NCBI GenBank assembly: GCA_037176885.1
Contig: JAWWNJ010000163.1
Span: 372,001-436,000 of the forward strand
DNA: 64,000 nt
Source of the DNA: Favolaschia claudopus
Taxonomy: Eukaryota > Basidiomycota > Agaricomycetes > Agaricales > Mycenaceae
Direction: 5' to 3'
In this document: positions 1 to 9,816 of the stretch, one piece after another
Layout of the letters: the number at the start of each line of letters is the position of its first letter
Numbering within the stretch: the first letter of the stretch is position 1
Notes under the pieces: generated by a model
The model's input: only the letters and a program-made list of their open reading frames with translations
The model's database searches: none
What the model was told of the DNA's origin: nothing
Made by a program: the position numbers and the translations under genes

Positions 1-133
1 AGCCAAAATGGCTGCGAATTCGGTATACCAGAACAATATTTTGTGTTCTGTTTCATCCTGTCGCGAGGCTATTATCTCGGAAGTTAGGCCCTCCTAATCA
101 ACCATAGGCGATATCCAGGAGGAACCCATCCTT

Positions 134-1676
134 TCAAGTCGATTCGCCTAAAGAGACTGACGTATATTTCGTGTCCGTAGACTGCAAAGTGTCGAATTCG
201 TATTGTCGGGCTTCCATGCCGGACCCGCCTTTCAACGGGATCCCATCGTCGAGGGATTCATTGTCGTTCCGGCGTGACTTCCTCCGACGGCAGGTGAGGT
301 ACCGCACCCAGGTCAGATCTACGAACCATCTGGGCACACGGGGTAGAAGACGGCATAGCGAGATAAATGGAGGGATCGTGACAAAGATGGCGAGAAGCTG
401 CAGCAGTGTTTGTATTAGGACTGGCGAATGTTGCAGAGAAGTTGCAGAGACTCACCTGCCCATAGGTAGCCTCGAATGATTCCCGATTCGACAGAAATCT
501 TAGACCAATTTCGATGTTGAATATCCAAATGAAATGGGGGAACAGAATGACCGTGCAAAATTGCAGAAAAGGATAGTGCTGGACGGTTTTACGCCTGAGC
601 AAGTTCAGGTCAATGATCTCAGAGCCTGAGAGAATGCGCCACACCAGAGCCGACCAAGGGGAAATCTTCGGTTTTTCTTCGCCCAGATGGTTTTCCGCAG
701 TCGGTAGATACAAGTCCCCCAAGCCAACAAAAATAACCCTAGGAATGTTCCACCAATCTCAGGATAGACGTAGAAAAACACAATGAACGGCAGGAAGAAC
801 AACGATACGATACTGTTGTCCGCAATAACACTAGACGAAGGATGTTTAGATCGCTAACACGAAAGAGTGGAACGCAACTCACGAATCACACGCAGCTTGT
901 TGGAAATGCCACACAGAGGTCGGCATAGCTGTGAACGACAGAACGGCGGCCCATAACGGGAGCATGAAGAGGACGATGGCCCGATTCCATAGCTTTTCCT
1001 TCCCAAAAACTTTGTCCAACCTCGTAGGTTTTCCAAAAAGGCTGCGAATGACATAGGCTAATAGATACAAGCTGAGCGGCGAGCTAGCCAGGGTCAGAGA
1101 GATAACACTGTGCAGTTTGGTGAGGTTGTGCTTGGATATTGCGACCATGGCGGCGATGATGAGGGAGTACACGTTGAGTAGTTGAGCGAAGAAGGAGTTT
1201 TCGACGTCTTCAGGAGAATAGAGAACGAGCAGGGCGGAAACCAGCGCGGTGAAATAGGCTAAACGGTGATTTATCAGTGAAAATTCTACTTCAACGGGCC
1301 AAGTCGAATATGCCACACCAGAAAAACGCACGGCAGGGCTGGCGACATCTGGATTAGGGCAATACCCAAAGCTAGAGATTGAGGTCAGAATACAAAAGCG
1401 CAGTCTCAAGTTTATACAGACGCGCAGGAATCGGCAGGCGGATCGAGACAGTAAGTATCGAGGTATGACCCCGGGTCCGTGATGTTAAGGAAAGCTATCA
1501 TTGCGGCGGAAGGAATTTGGCAGATACTGCTTGTATTGGCGCTGCCAAAGCAGGAATCATGGTCAGGGAAGCTGCAGCGCCTGTGAGTTGAATGCCATGG
1601 TTGTAGAGCGTCGTCGTCGACTCAACGTGGTGGGAAGCGTGTAGTCACTCAAGTCGAAGGAATTGGCTTGCGACAT
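134..1676 (-). CDS. Multi-pass membrane protein, 5' part apparently frameshifted
   Basis: Orphan fungal integral membrane protein with about six hydrophobic segments, the motif YCPNPDVAS near the N terminus and the conserved stretch QHYPFLQFCTVI before a late TM; the tail is charged. Splicing works well for exons 1422-1501, 1319-1371, 883-1258, 645-830, 456-594 and 134-397, with introns of 50-60 nt. The intact frame opens at ATG 1501-1499. Upstream, ATG 1676-1674 begins a plausible N terminus (SFDLSDYTLPTTL). It continues in a second frame (TLYNHGIQLTGAAASLTMIP) and then in the frame of ATG 1501, so two single-base losses seem to lie near 1620 and 1503. The gene is either decaying, starts at 1501, or carries assembly errors. 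I recall this architecture from Agaricomycete proteins of unknown function. No role can be assigned. Confidence 0.6.
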
Positions 1677-1730
1677 TTTGCAAGTCGCGATGTGGGGGGT
1701 CTGAAACGGCGTTCGGCGCGTTCTCCACTA

Positions 1731-1738
1731 TTTTTATA
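1731..1738 (-). promoter_or_regulatory. TATA box of the membrane-protein gene
   Basis: TATAAAAA on the minus strand, about 55 nt upstream of ATG 1676. This favours 1676 rather than 1501 as the ancestral start codon. Confidence 0.4.
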
Positions 1739-2409
1739 GGGTCCTGGGCGCGCGCTTTCAGGTACGTACACATTGAAAATGTGATGAGCGCCCGCCGGCA
1801 GTGGCTGAATCGGGCTGTGGTGTTCCGACAGTTTTACGGAGTTCGGAAATGCTTTCAGGTATTGGCAACGGGCAAATATTGTTTCAGACGCGTGTAGACG
1901 CGTATTCGGGTCATGATAAGCACTGCTCTACGCGTTGGACGCGTTTAGATATGAAGATTTGCAAGTGAGGATGAATGCGAAGACGAAAGATGACGTCGAG
2001 ATCATTGATCCCGAGCACCGCCCTGGATGAGTTGGGACGAAGTCGGGAGCAGCGAAGTGGCCAAACGGCCATGCACAGCCGGCGGCGGGAATGGATAACA
2101 ATACGGGGAAGAGCGTTAAGACAGTGGAGCAGCGTGCAGGAGACGGAGAACCCATTCCAGATTATTGAGTACACGACGGTATACATTTCTGCTACAAAAA
2201 ATACCAGCAAGCCCAGCCTGTCCCATGATTTCAAGAGTCTGAGAAGAGAAAAAGAAATGGCTACAGTAGGGAAATCTAGTTTACAGAGGGGAGCATTAGA
2301 TGTCAAGTACAGTATCAAGAAGAGAGGAAAGAGTCAATCATGGGTCATACTGTTCGTCGTCCGTCGTGCTCATAGCAAGGATATCTGCTCCATTCCAGGG
2401 AATAAACGT
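1739..2409. other. Intergenic region, possible membrane-protein remnant
   Basis: No convincing gene. A minus-strand open frame at 1911-2318 encodes a hydrophobic segment (LGLLVFFVAEMYTVVYSII) resembling a piece of a multi-TM protein. It has no partner exons that I can find, so I treat it as a possible relic only. Confidence 0.3.
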
Positions 2410-3657
2410 TCAAAGGCGTCTCAATCTTCGTAGCCGAACTTGGAGTTCCTCCATGTCCTCAACATTCCATTCACCGCTCCATGTGTTCTCCTTCTTCCTC
2501 CACGTCCCACGGCCATTTGCTTCGACAGCCTCGGCCTTGCGTACCCCACCGAGTACGCGCTTCGCCTTTCTGCCAGTCGAACGCGTCGCCTCCATGGCGT
2601 CCTGCCGGGCACGCTCCCATGAAACATCGTCCACCTTGAAGGTGTTCGAGAAAGGAGGGGGAGACTTGGGAACGACGAGAGCTGCATGCAAAGGAGCGGG
2701 GGCAGGGGCAGTACGCGTCGGGAGCGAGTTGAGTCCCAGAGCGTAGTGCAGTCCGACAGCCGTCCGGTTGTGCACGTCGACATTGAGCGTGCAGTCTGGG
2801 GTGGGCGTCAACGGCCACTCGGGGGATTTCGGTGGGCAGGGAGGAGAGCGCGACCGCTTTGGCAAGACGCGCTGAATGACGCTCTCACCAGTGAGCAGTT
2901 TTGCACGCTTTGTAGGTTTGGGCGCGGGGCGGAAGGGAAGAATGGAGGGGAGGGAAGTGGAATCGGGTTTGCTGGTCGGAAAGACAAGTTCCAGAGGAAC
3001 ATTCTCACCAAGGGTTCGCTGAAGTTTGGCGATTTTACGGATGCGGGCATTGGGAGTGTGAATGCGCCGATTGGGAGAAAGCGGAGAAAGCGGCGTTTGG
3101 AGAGGTGAAGTGCACAGCACTTCACGGGGGGTGGAGGAGACAGTCACGGTGGACGGAGCGGTGGTGATTGGTGTCACAACGGTGGAAGGGATGGGAGATG
3201 ATACGACAGCGGTAGGGGTGGTGTGAGGAATGATGATATTCGCGGGTTTGGATCTCGTTTTCTTGGGCGTAGGCGTGACTGGGGGCATGATTTTCGTCTC
3301 GGAGGACGCGAGTTGGACGGTCTGCTCGGAGATTTCTGTGGGGGTGCTTGGTGGCGTGAAGAAGTCGGCCTTCAGGATGCTGCCAAGACTCGACGAGGAG
3401 TCTAGAGATGACACGGATGATGAAGGGGAGTGCGTAAAGATACGCCCTTCACGACGGCGTGCTTTCAACATGCGGGGAGCTCCGGAGGCCTTTGGAAATT
3501 CAATGCCTATAGGGAACCGCACGAGGAAGGACTGATTCGTGACGGATGTGTTGGAGGTCGAGGACCATGAAAAGCTGATACCACAGTCGCTAGGAGTGAC
3601 AGCTTGTACAGCGGCGGAAGAGGGAGGAGAAGGAAGCGGGCGTATAAAGGTAGACAT
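2410..3657 (-). CDS. Disordered Ser/Pro/Thr-rich orphan protein, 415 aa
   Basis: A single exon from ATG 3657-3655 to a stop at 2410. The N-terminal 65 residues contain an ordered-looking block, VRFPIGIEFPKASGAPRMLKARRREGRIF. The rest is low complexity, rich in S, P, T and V, with basic patches (PTPKKTRSKP, PTKRAKLL, LPKRSRSPP) that could be nuclear localisation signals. A short C-terminal block (DDVSWERARQDAMEATRSTGRKAKR) looks more ordered. I recall unnamed Agaricomycete proteins with this arrangement, but no function. Nuclear location is an inference from the basic clusters. Confidence 0.75.
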   Translation of the reverse strand: MSTFIRPLPSPPSSAAVQAVTPSDCGISFSWSSTSNTSVTNQSFLVRFPIGIEFPKASGAPRMLKARRREGRIFTHSPSSSVSSLDSSSSLGSILKADFFTPPSTPTEISEQTVQLASSETKIMPPVTPTPKKTRSKPANIIIPHTTPTAVVSSPIPSTVVTPITTAPSTVTVSSTPREVLCTSPLQTPLSPLSPNRRIHTPNARIRKIAKLQRTLGENVPLELVFPTSKPDSTSLPSILPFRPAPKPTKRAKLLTGESVIQRVLPKRSRSPPCPPKSPEWPLTPTPDCTLNVDVHNRTAVGLHYALGLNSLPTRTAPAPAPLHAALVVPKSPPPFSNTFKVDDVSWERARQDAMEATRSTGRKAKRVLGGVRKAEAVEANGRGTWRKKENTWSGEWNVEDMEELQVRLRRLRRL

Positions 3658-4196
3658 TAACCGGTGAAGAGGGTGGAGGTATCATCGCGGACAGGACCAA
3701 GTTAAATACAGAAAGCGAACACAATAGCAGGAGTCACCATTGTGACATCACGCAACGTGACAACAATGCAGAACAAAAGAAAGCAAGTGTTGCGGTCAAA
3801 ATTGCGCTCCATTATGGGTATTTGCACACGCCAGGTAGCCAAAGTGAGATACAGCCGAGCCAGACCAGTTCCTGTCTCCGAATCGACGTGGTTACGGTGA
3901 TGCATGTCGGCACAATTGGAACTTTGCTTGCGATACTTAGCTGATTCGTTGGGACCATTATTGCGACCAGGGGAGGAAACAGGCACAAGATGAACAATAA
4001 TCTGTCAGCGGGCTCGAGCAGGGGCCACCGAGAGCTGGACTGAGTTGGACCGTGTTTTGATTGGTAGCGATTCGAGCCAAAGGCTCGAAGCATCACAGTA
4101 GAGCGCTGAAGAAGACTACGCTCTCGCAATACAGAGTATCTGAGATTCTAGGGTGGTACGAGTCCATAATGATTGGGTAGCGTGCTGTGGCCCAAG
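3658..4196. other. Intergenic region between divergent genes
   Basis: Shared upstream region of the minus-strand orphan and the plus-strand p24 gene. I see no clear TATA box and no credible coding frame. Confidence 0.5.
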
Positions 4197-5192
4197 ATGA
4201 GTGCAAGACGACCTTCCAGTTTGGGAAGAAAGCGGTTGTTTGGTCGACGTTACCATCGGCTTCCACCCCGACTATTGGGCGTACTCTGCGCTATGATTCT
4301 ACTCCAGCTCGTATGGGCTTTATTCTACCTAATTAATCTTTCTCTACGCGTCCAAGCATCGGCTCTGACGACTGCCATCGCCGCCAACGAGCGGCTATGT
4401 TTCTACGCTGACGTGGACAAGGAGGGCGAGAAGATTGGCGTGCGCTCTGTCATTCTCTAGTCCGTTCACCCGCTGACCCCACAATTCAGTTCTATTTTGC
4501 AGTATGTGTATACATTCTCTTCCCTTGGGCTATTCCGACCGTTCCTGCGTATAGGTGCAATCTGGAGGCTCTTTCGACATAGACTTTGACATCAAGGACC
4601 CGAATGACAAGATCCTTCTCGACGGCCAGCGGGAACGCCAGGGAGACTACGTTCTTACCGCCAACACTGTCGGCGAATACTCCTTCTGCTTCGAGAACGA
4701 CATGTCAACCCTTACCGCGAAACTTGTGGACTTCGATATCATGGTGGAAAGCGAGCCTCGGAGAGAGGCACCTGCGAAGCCTGGCCAGATATCAGAACAC
4801 ACAAGTGCTTTAGAAGAGAGCGTCTTCCGTCTCAACGGAATGCTCATGAACATCAAACGAACACAAAAACAGTACGTTTCCATTCGTCTGCTTTCTACAG
4901 GAATCCTGGCTCAGCGGCGTGTGACTTGTAGCTTCCACACACGAGAGAACCGTGGTTTCTCCATCGTCAAGTCGACACAAAAGTGCGTTTCCGCAGTAAC
5001 ATGCTGAACAGCCGTTCAATTCCCCCACAGCCGTCTGTTCTGGTATGCGATGCTTGAGAGTATGGCTGTAGTCGGAATGGCCGTGTAAGCTTGCTCCAAC
5101 CTCCAATCCACACCTCTAACGCCCTTCACAGTCTGCAGGTATATGTGTTACAGATGTTCTTTACCAAGACTGGGCGTCGGTACAGAGTGTAA
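4197..5192 (+). CDS. p24/emp24/TMED-family cargo receptor
   Basis: p24 proteins cycle between ER and Golgi in COPII/COPI vesicles and sort cargo. All family parts are present: an N-terminal hydrophobic signal (LLQLVWALFYLINLSLRVQA), a GOLD domain (NERLCFYADVDKEGEKIG through VGEYSFCFEN), a coiled coil (ALEESVFRLNGMLMNIKRTQK), a TM segment and the short tail FFTKTGRRYRV. Exons are 4197-4439, 4490-4501, 4555-4871, 4932-4982, 5031-5084 and 5132-5192. Exon 2 is only 12 nt (FYFA), bounded by ordinary GT and AG sites, and restores the GOLD frame exactly. ATG 4197 is used because the frame has no earlier ATG; ATG 4292, just before the hydrophobic stretch, is an alternative that would give a cleaner signal peptide. 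The p24 subfamily cannot be fixed by eye. Confidence 0.9.
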
Positions 5193-5332
5193 TGAATTTT
5201 GCCTGCTATTTCTCGGGGTCAATATTCGTCGTTTCCGCTCTCTTTCTCTCCTAATCCAGGATAATTCTTCCAACCTCTAACACAACCTCGATTGACGCGT
5301 CATGGTATTTGCTTCTGCAACAACACTTTCCT

Positions 5333-6131
5333 TCAAAGTTTGTATATTCGAATCAACCGCTCTATCCCTCGGCGGCAAAGTGGACATTTTCGCGAGCTGG
5401 ACATCACCGTGTCGGAGCAACTCGTGCACATCGCCAGATGACTTTTTGTTTCATTGGCATGCATGAAAACAAACTCGCTTTTTGGGAGGATTTGACTTAC
5501 CCGCAATCGGTTCCCGCCATGATGGCCTCTTGGTCTTGACAGATGATGCATAACCCTACGGGCTCGGTGATAGATGGACTTTGTGAACTAGCGCCATTCC
5601 GAGGATTTGAATGTTGCCTGGCAGAGACATTGGGTCGTGAAGGACCGTTGTTCAGCGATGGCGGGTCAGCCTGCATTTGCAGGCTTTCGGTGCTCGACTC
5701 AGCCGGCGGAGGAGGACTTCCGCGAACCGCACGAGGAGCCGCTGGAAAGCCTCGTTCAGGACCGGTCCCTAGTGAGAAGTCAAATCGGAATCGAGGCTGA
5801 AATGAGCCGGTTATCGTACTGAACAGCCCAAATAGTTCGAGGCGCCGGTTTGCCCACAAGTTTTGGATGCTATTGACGCTTGTGAGCTGCGGATGCTCGA
5901 TTGCTTCGCGGGCTCCACCCTCTGATTCCACTGTCGCAGTGGTAAGGGGTACTATTGTAAGTTCGCAAACTGTGCTCCAGTTATCGCCGTTGGGTAACGC
6001 ATGTTGGGAGGGAAGAGCCGGAAGATCGGTGCCTATCTTCTGCCTCAATACGACGCGAGACTCAGAACAAGGGTATGCTGCTCACAGGGCAAACCGTAAA
6101 GTTCGAGACGAGCGCGGGCTAAAGCGTCCAT
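5333..6131 (-). CDS. RING-finger protein A, proline-rich
   Basis: Probable E3 ubiquitin ligase. The C terminus is a C3HC4-type RING: CIIC, then TDCG, then an intron (5442-5500), then HLAMCTSCSD and CPLCRRG, ending in LIRIYKL. The last exon is 5333-5441. Upstream is a Ser/Pro-rich linker with the tract AVRGSPPPP, also present in RING protein C. The 5' end is unresolved. ATG 6131 (MDALARARLELYGL) sits 72 nt downstream of a TATA box but its frame ends near 6045, so at least one more intron must join it to the frame entering at about 6040. It is the first of four same-strand RING genes with the same final-exon layout. Loss of function of the N-terminal part cannot be excluded. Confidence 0.65.
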
Positions 6132-6202
6132 TGCGTTGTCGGTCTGGACAAGGCAGAGTTAGCGCCGTGCAGCCTTGCGGCGCGAAAAGGCCAATCCCTC
6201 AG

Positions 6203-6214
6203 TGTATATATATA
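6203..6214 (-). promoter_or_regulatory. TATA element of RING gene A
   Basis: GTATATATATAC, a palindromic TATA tract about 72 nt upstream of ATG 6131. Confidence 0.4.
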
Positions 6215-7476
6215 CCCAGCGCCATGATTTCGGGTCCACTTCATGCTTCATTTCATCTGAGAACCAGTGACACATACACACAGAGCGCTTTCAATATGGT
6301 GGCACTGAGGTGCCTGCTGCATAACTCGACGAGGTCGCGAAAGAGGTTCAGAGGTGAAGGAAGGACGACCAATAAAATAACAGAATGAATAGATTAGAAG
6401 CGTATGTATGGTGGTAACCAGATAATAGGCAACTTGGGGTTCAAAGTTTAAATCAGTTGTGTTTGTTTATAACCCTGGTTTTGGGCATCGAGAAACACGT
6501 CGATCTGTACGTGCGTGAAGGCAGCTGTATAATGAATCTGGAAGAGGCTTCCAAGTTGCCCAGGATCGAGAAAGCAGCACTGAGAACATTCGTTGTTGGC
6601 GTGTTGTGACGGAAGGAGCGTGCAGGAGAGTGAGCTCGATCAAGATGGGTACTAGTCTCTTATAAACAGACAATATAAACAAAAATTTCCTCGTGCCTGC
6701 GGTTGTTATATATTAGTCTGTCGCTTCCCACGCTGCGTTGACGGGAGGGTCCTCTTATTATGTAATCTCAAATTTCTCGGGTTCACTTCAACCATTTTTG
6801 ACGCGTCTTTGCGCGTCTTCCGGACACCATCCTTGTAAGACTCATCAATGGAGCATTTTGATAACTTGACTTGAGTCGAGAGCTGTCGAAATGGGTGAGT
6901 TCCAGTTTCATACGTTGGCCGGCGGCCAAAGCCGGCCAACCTCACAGTGTCTCGCATTTGGACTACCCACGGAAATCCCGAAGGGTATGACTGTCGCAGA
7001 GTGTAAAGAAATAGTTTTTAATGGATCTTACCACCAAAATCTTGGGAAAATGACCAACCATGCAGTAGAAAGGGCCAGGAAGCATCGTGAGAACAAACTG
7101 CCAAACTGAATGATTATATAATAAGTCGACCAGGACCGGCCCCGCGGGAACTTCTAGACTAGATGGGTACATGATCTCCACAGAAGGCCTCGTATGGGAG
7201 AAGCACCGTTGCCCACTGGAGGTCTGTTATCCAGTTGTGACAAATATGCAGACGCAACTCAAAGCAAAGAGGACTTTCGCAGTCTCGATAGAGACGAGCA
7301 GAAAAAGCCAAATGGGAATCTCACGCGAACCGATCTATAGATTTAGCTAAACACACGAACGAAGTGAGACAACCGGGGAAAGACTCCATCTCAGTAGAAA
7401 TACAGACACGGGAAAACCGGTGATTCGTTCGATCCTTCACAAGACGAACGGGAGTCCAGGGCATATCTGCGTCAAT
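6215..7476. other. Intergenic region
   Basis: About 1.26 kb with only short unsupported frames on both strands (for example 6706-6957 minus and 6891-7109 plus). No recognised domain, repeat or RNA gene was seen. Confidence 0.5.
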
Positions 7477-8362
7477 CTACGACTTGAAGATGCGAATCAT
7501 ACGACCCGCCTTCTGTCTGCAGAGCGGACACGCCCTCGAGCGACGCATCACCGCCTCAGAGCAGTCTTTGCACATGGATAAGTGGCTGGAAAGAGATCAA
7601 GCCTCTGAGACTCTCTAAGGCAGATGCGAACTCGGCTTACCCGCACTCTACTACGGCCATGGTGGCTTCCTCATCCTGACATATCACGCATATACCTGTA
7701 CGCTCCGGACGATGAACTGGATCGCCTGGTATGACCGGAGGGGTCGCCGGCCGGTTCACAGGAGGCGCGGGCGGCGACCAGGCAGAGGTCTGTTGATCCG
7801 CAGGCTCATCTGTGGGTAATGGTGGGTAAGGAGGTCTTGCACCCATGCGTGGCGCCAAGTTCTTAGCTTGAGGACGCGGCCGTGGGCGCTCGCGGGGAGG
7901 TAGCGGGAACTGAGTATCATTGGGTCGGAAAGTCTGAGCGTTGTCTCGAGGATCTTTCCAAGTTGTCGTCCTCGTGTTGTGATCCACAAAATAGATGCGG
8001 GGAGCGGCACTGTACCGTATCTCCCACCCAGGAGGTAGCGGCCCTTGGGCGCCTGGCCCCCGTGGGTCCGACCAGGTAGTTATTCGAGTGTTATGATCCA
8101 CGAAATACGGCTTCTCCGGTGCGGCCGACCGCATCTCCCAGCCATTGGGCAATCCTTGACTCAACTTGGCTATAGCAGGATGACTCCAAGACGTAGAGCG
8201 AGAGCCATGGTCGACATAGTACGTTCGACCCTTGGGGTCAACGCGGAACTCCCACCCTGGGGGCAGCTCGGCGAAGCGTTCCTCAGCGAGATTGGCAGTA
8301 CGCTGGGGCTCCAGGAACGCGTTGGTGCTACAGACTGCAAGTACAGTGCTCCAGCGCTGCAT
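7477..8362 (-). CDS. RING-finger protein B with three WW domains
   Basis: Probable E3 ligase that would bind proline-rich partners. Three WW domains follow one another (about residues 33-62, 70-100 and 109-139 from ATG 8362), each with both tryptophans and a Y/F pair: LPPGWEF to TSWSHP, LPNGWEM to TTWSDP, and LPPGWEI to TTWKDP. A proline-rich linker leads to the RING ([12 protein letters not shown], then [17 protein letters not shown]), ending RMIRIFKS. The intron 7586-7640 splits the RING between the Gly and His codons; the last exon is 7477-7585. The 5' end is uncertain: ATG 8362 is in frame, but ATG 8487 (MSTGRVSAQS) spliced into a site near 8340 is also possible, and a weak TATA lies near 8510. 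A WW-RING combination is unusual. Confidence 0.7.
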
Positions 8363-8584
8363 AAGTCGAGGGAGATGTCAAGGAGGAAGCAGCCGAGAAC
8401 GATGTTTTAAGCGCCGAAGCCTCGTGTTCCTGACTCTGAATGAATCACTTCGCCCACAGATTGAGCAGATACGCGGCCCGTCGACATTCTTGATCACTTA
8501 CGATAGAATATATGACTGAGAAAATGCATTCGAGAACGAAGATGGCTTATGTTGAGCATAAAAATGAACTACACCGTCGGTTAC

Positions 8585-9355
8585 TCAAGGCGTAAAGATC
8601 CGTATCAACCGAGAGTCTGCTATCCTCGTTCGACAGAGAGGGCAGAGACGCGAAGTAGACATGACTACTTCTGAACACCTTTTGCACATAGCCATATGAC
8701 TGATAAAGAAGAGAGGCTTTATTCAGTGTACGGATTATTTTGAGTGAGAAAATGGACCTACCCGCAATCTACCACAGCCATAATGGCTTCCTCATCCTGA
8801 CAGATAACGCAAAGACGGGCCCCGAGGTCGAAATTCTCTGCAATTGAGGTGCGAGGACGTGGCGGGATACGGGTGCGTGGCGCCGTGGGTGGGGGAAGAA
8901 CCTCAGGACGTGGGGGAACACTAGCACGCCGGTGGGAAATCGGAGGAGGCGACATGCTTGGACGAGGTGGGACGCTGGTCCGTACAGACGGAGTAGGTCG
9001 AGGCGGGCCACTGGTCCGACGCAGGGGGCGAGGTTGCTGGATAACAGGTGGAGGCGACACCGCGCCTAGATCTCAATAAGTCAAAAAGAGACTGACAAGG
9101 TAATTGACTATGCGTGCGAGACGGTCTAACGCCTGAGATGTAGGCGCGCGCCATTTCCAACGAGTCTACACGCCGCCGCGGACTACTGGGTGGAAATGGG
9201 ACAGGCGCTGGACTTGGAGAGCGCGCTGTGCGGGTGCGAGGGGGCGGGCTTCCCCGAACAGCACGAGCAGAAATTGCATCGGTCTGCTGTTGCGATTGAA
9301 TGTTGTGGCCACGAGAAAGCCGCTCGACGTGCTCCCGGGTTAGTTTTGGGGCCAT
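8585..9355 (-). CDS. RING-finger protein C, proline-rich
   Basis: Probable E3 ligase. Exon 1 starts at ATG 9355 (MAPKLTREHVERLSRGHN) and contains the AVRGSPPPR tract shared with protein A. An intron somewhere in about 9060-9150 joins it to a strongly proline/arginine-rich exon with repeated PPRP units, then the [16 protein letters not shown], intron 8700-8761, HMAMCKRCSE, CPLCRTR, ending LIRIFTP at stop 8585. The exact first intron is not resolved because several donor and acceptor pairs are possible. The final exon (8585-8699) is homologous in length and position to those of its three neighbours. The proline-rich segment would be a plausible ligand for WW domains such as those of protein B; that is inference. 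Confidence 0.65.
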
Positions 9356-9816
9356 TGCTCAAAGTTCAAGCGCACAAGGGCGCAGATAGCTGATACTGAG
9401 AGATCGGTGGTGCCCGACCTCATGACCTGAATTCTTGGCCGGTGGACCCAATAAGAAGTGGCCGAAGAAAATAGCTATAACACGAGGAGAGATATCGAGA
9501 TTGCGTCAAACTGTGGTACTGTCTTGGGAAAAGCTTCAGAGACAGTCATCAGCCAATTATCAGTAGCAGTCCGGCCATTCAAAGAGTTGTCCACGAGCTA
9601 AAGGAGTAGTATTGAGCGGATCTCAGGAACTGCGCGCCGAAGGTGGTCGTCGAGAGAAAGACTCCAAGAAATCAATGTTTGCGCAAGCTTGCCACCACAA
9701 CCACTTCCCGAGTAATAAATATAATTCTCTTCATTAACTAGTGCGTAGATTGTGGTAGATACATTTCCTTTGTCAACAGATGAACCAAGAAAGAAATTCA
9801 AACAGAATGCGGGTGG
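9356..9816. other. Intergenic region between RING genes C and D
   Basis: About 460 nt, AT-richer than the genes. No gene or clear promoter motif seen. Confidence 0.5.

Noticed and set aside
6706..7109. Overlapping short frames on both strands near 6.9 kb
   Set aside because: Mutually antisense and without domain features.
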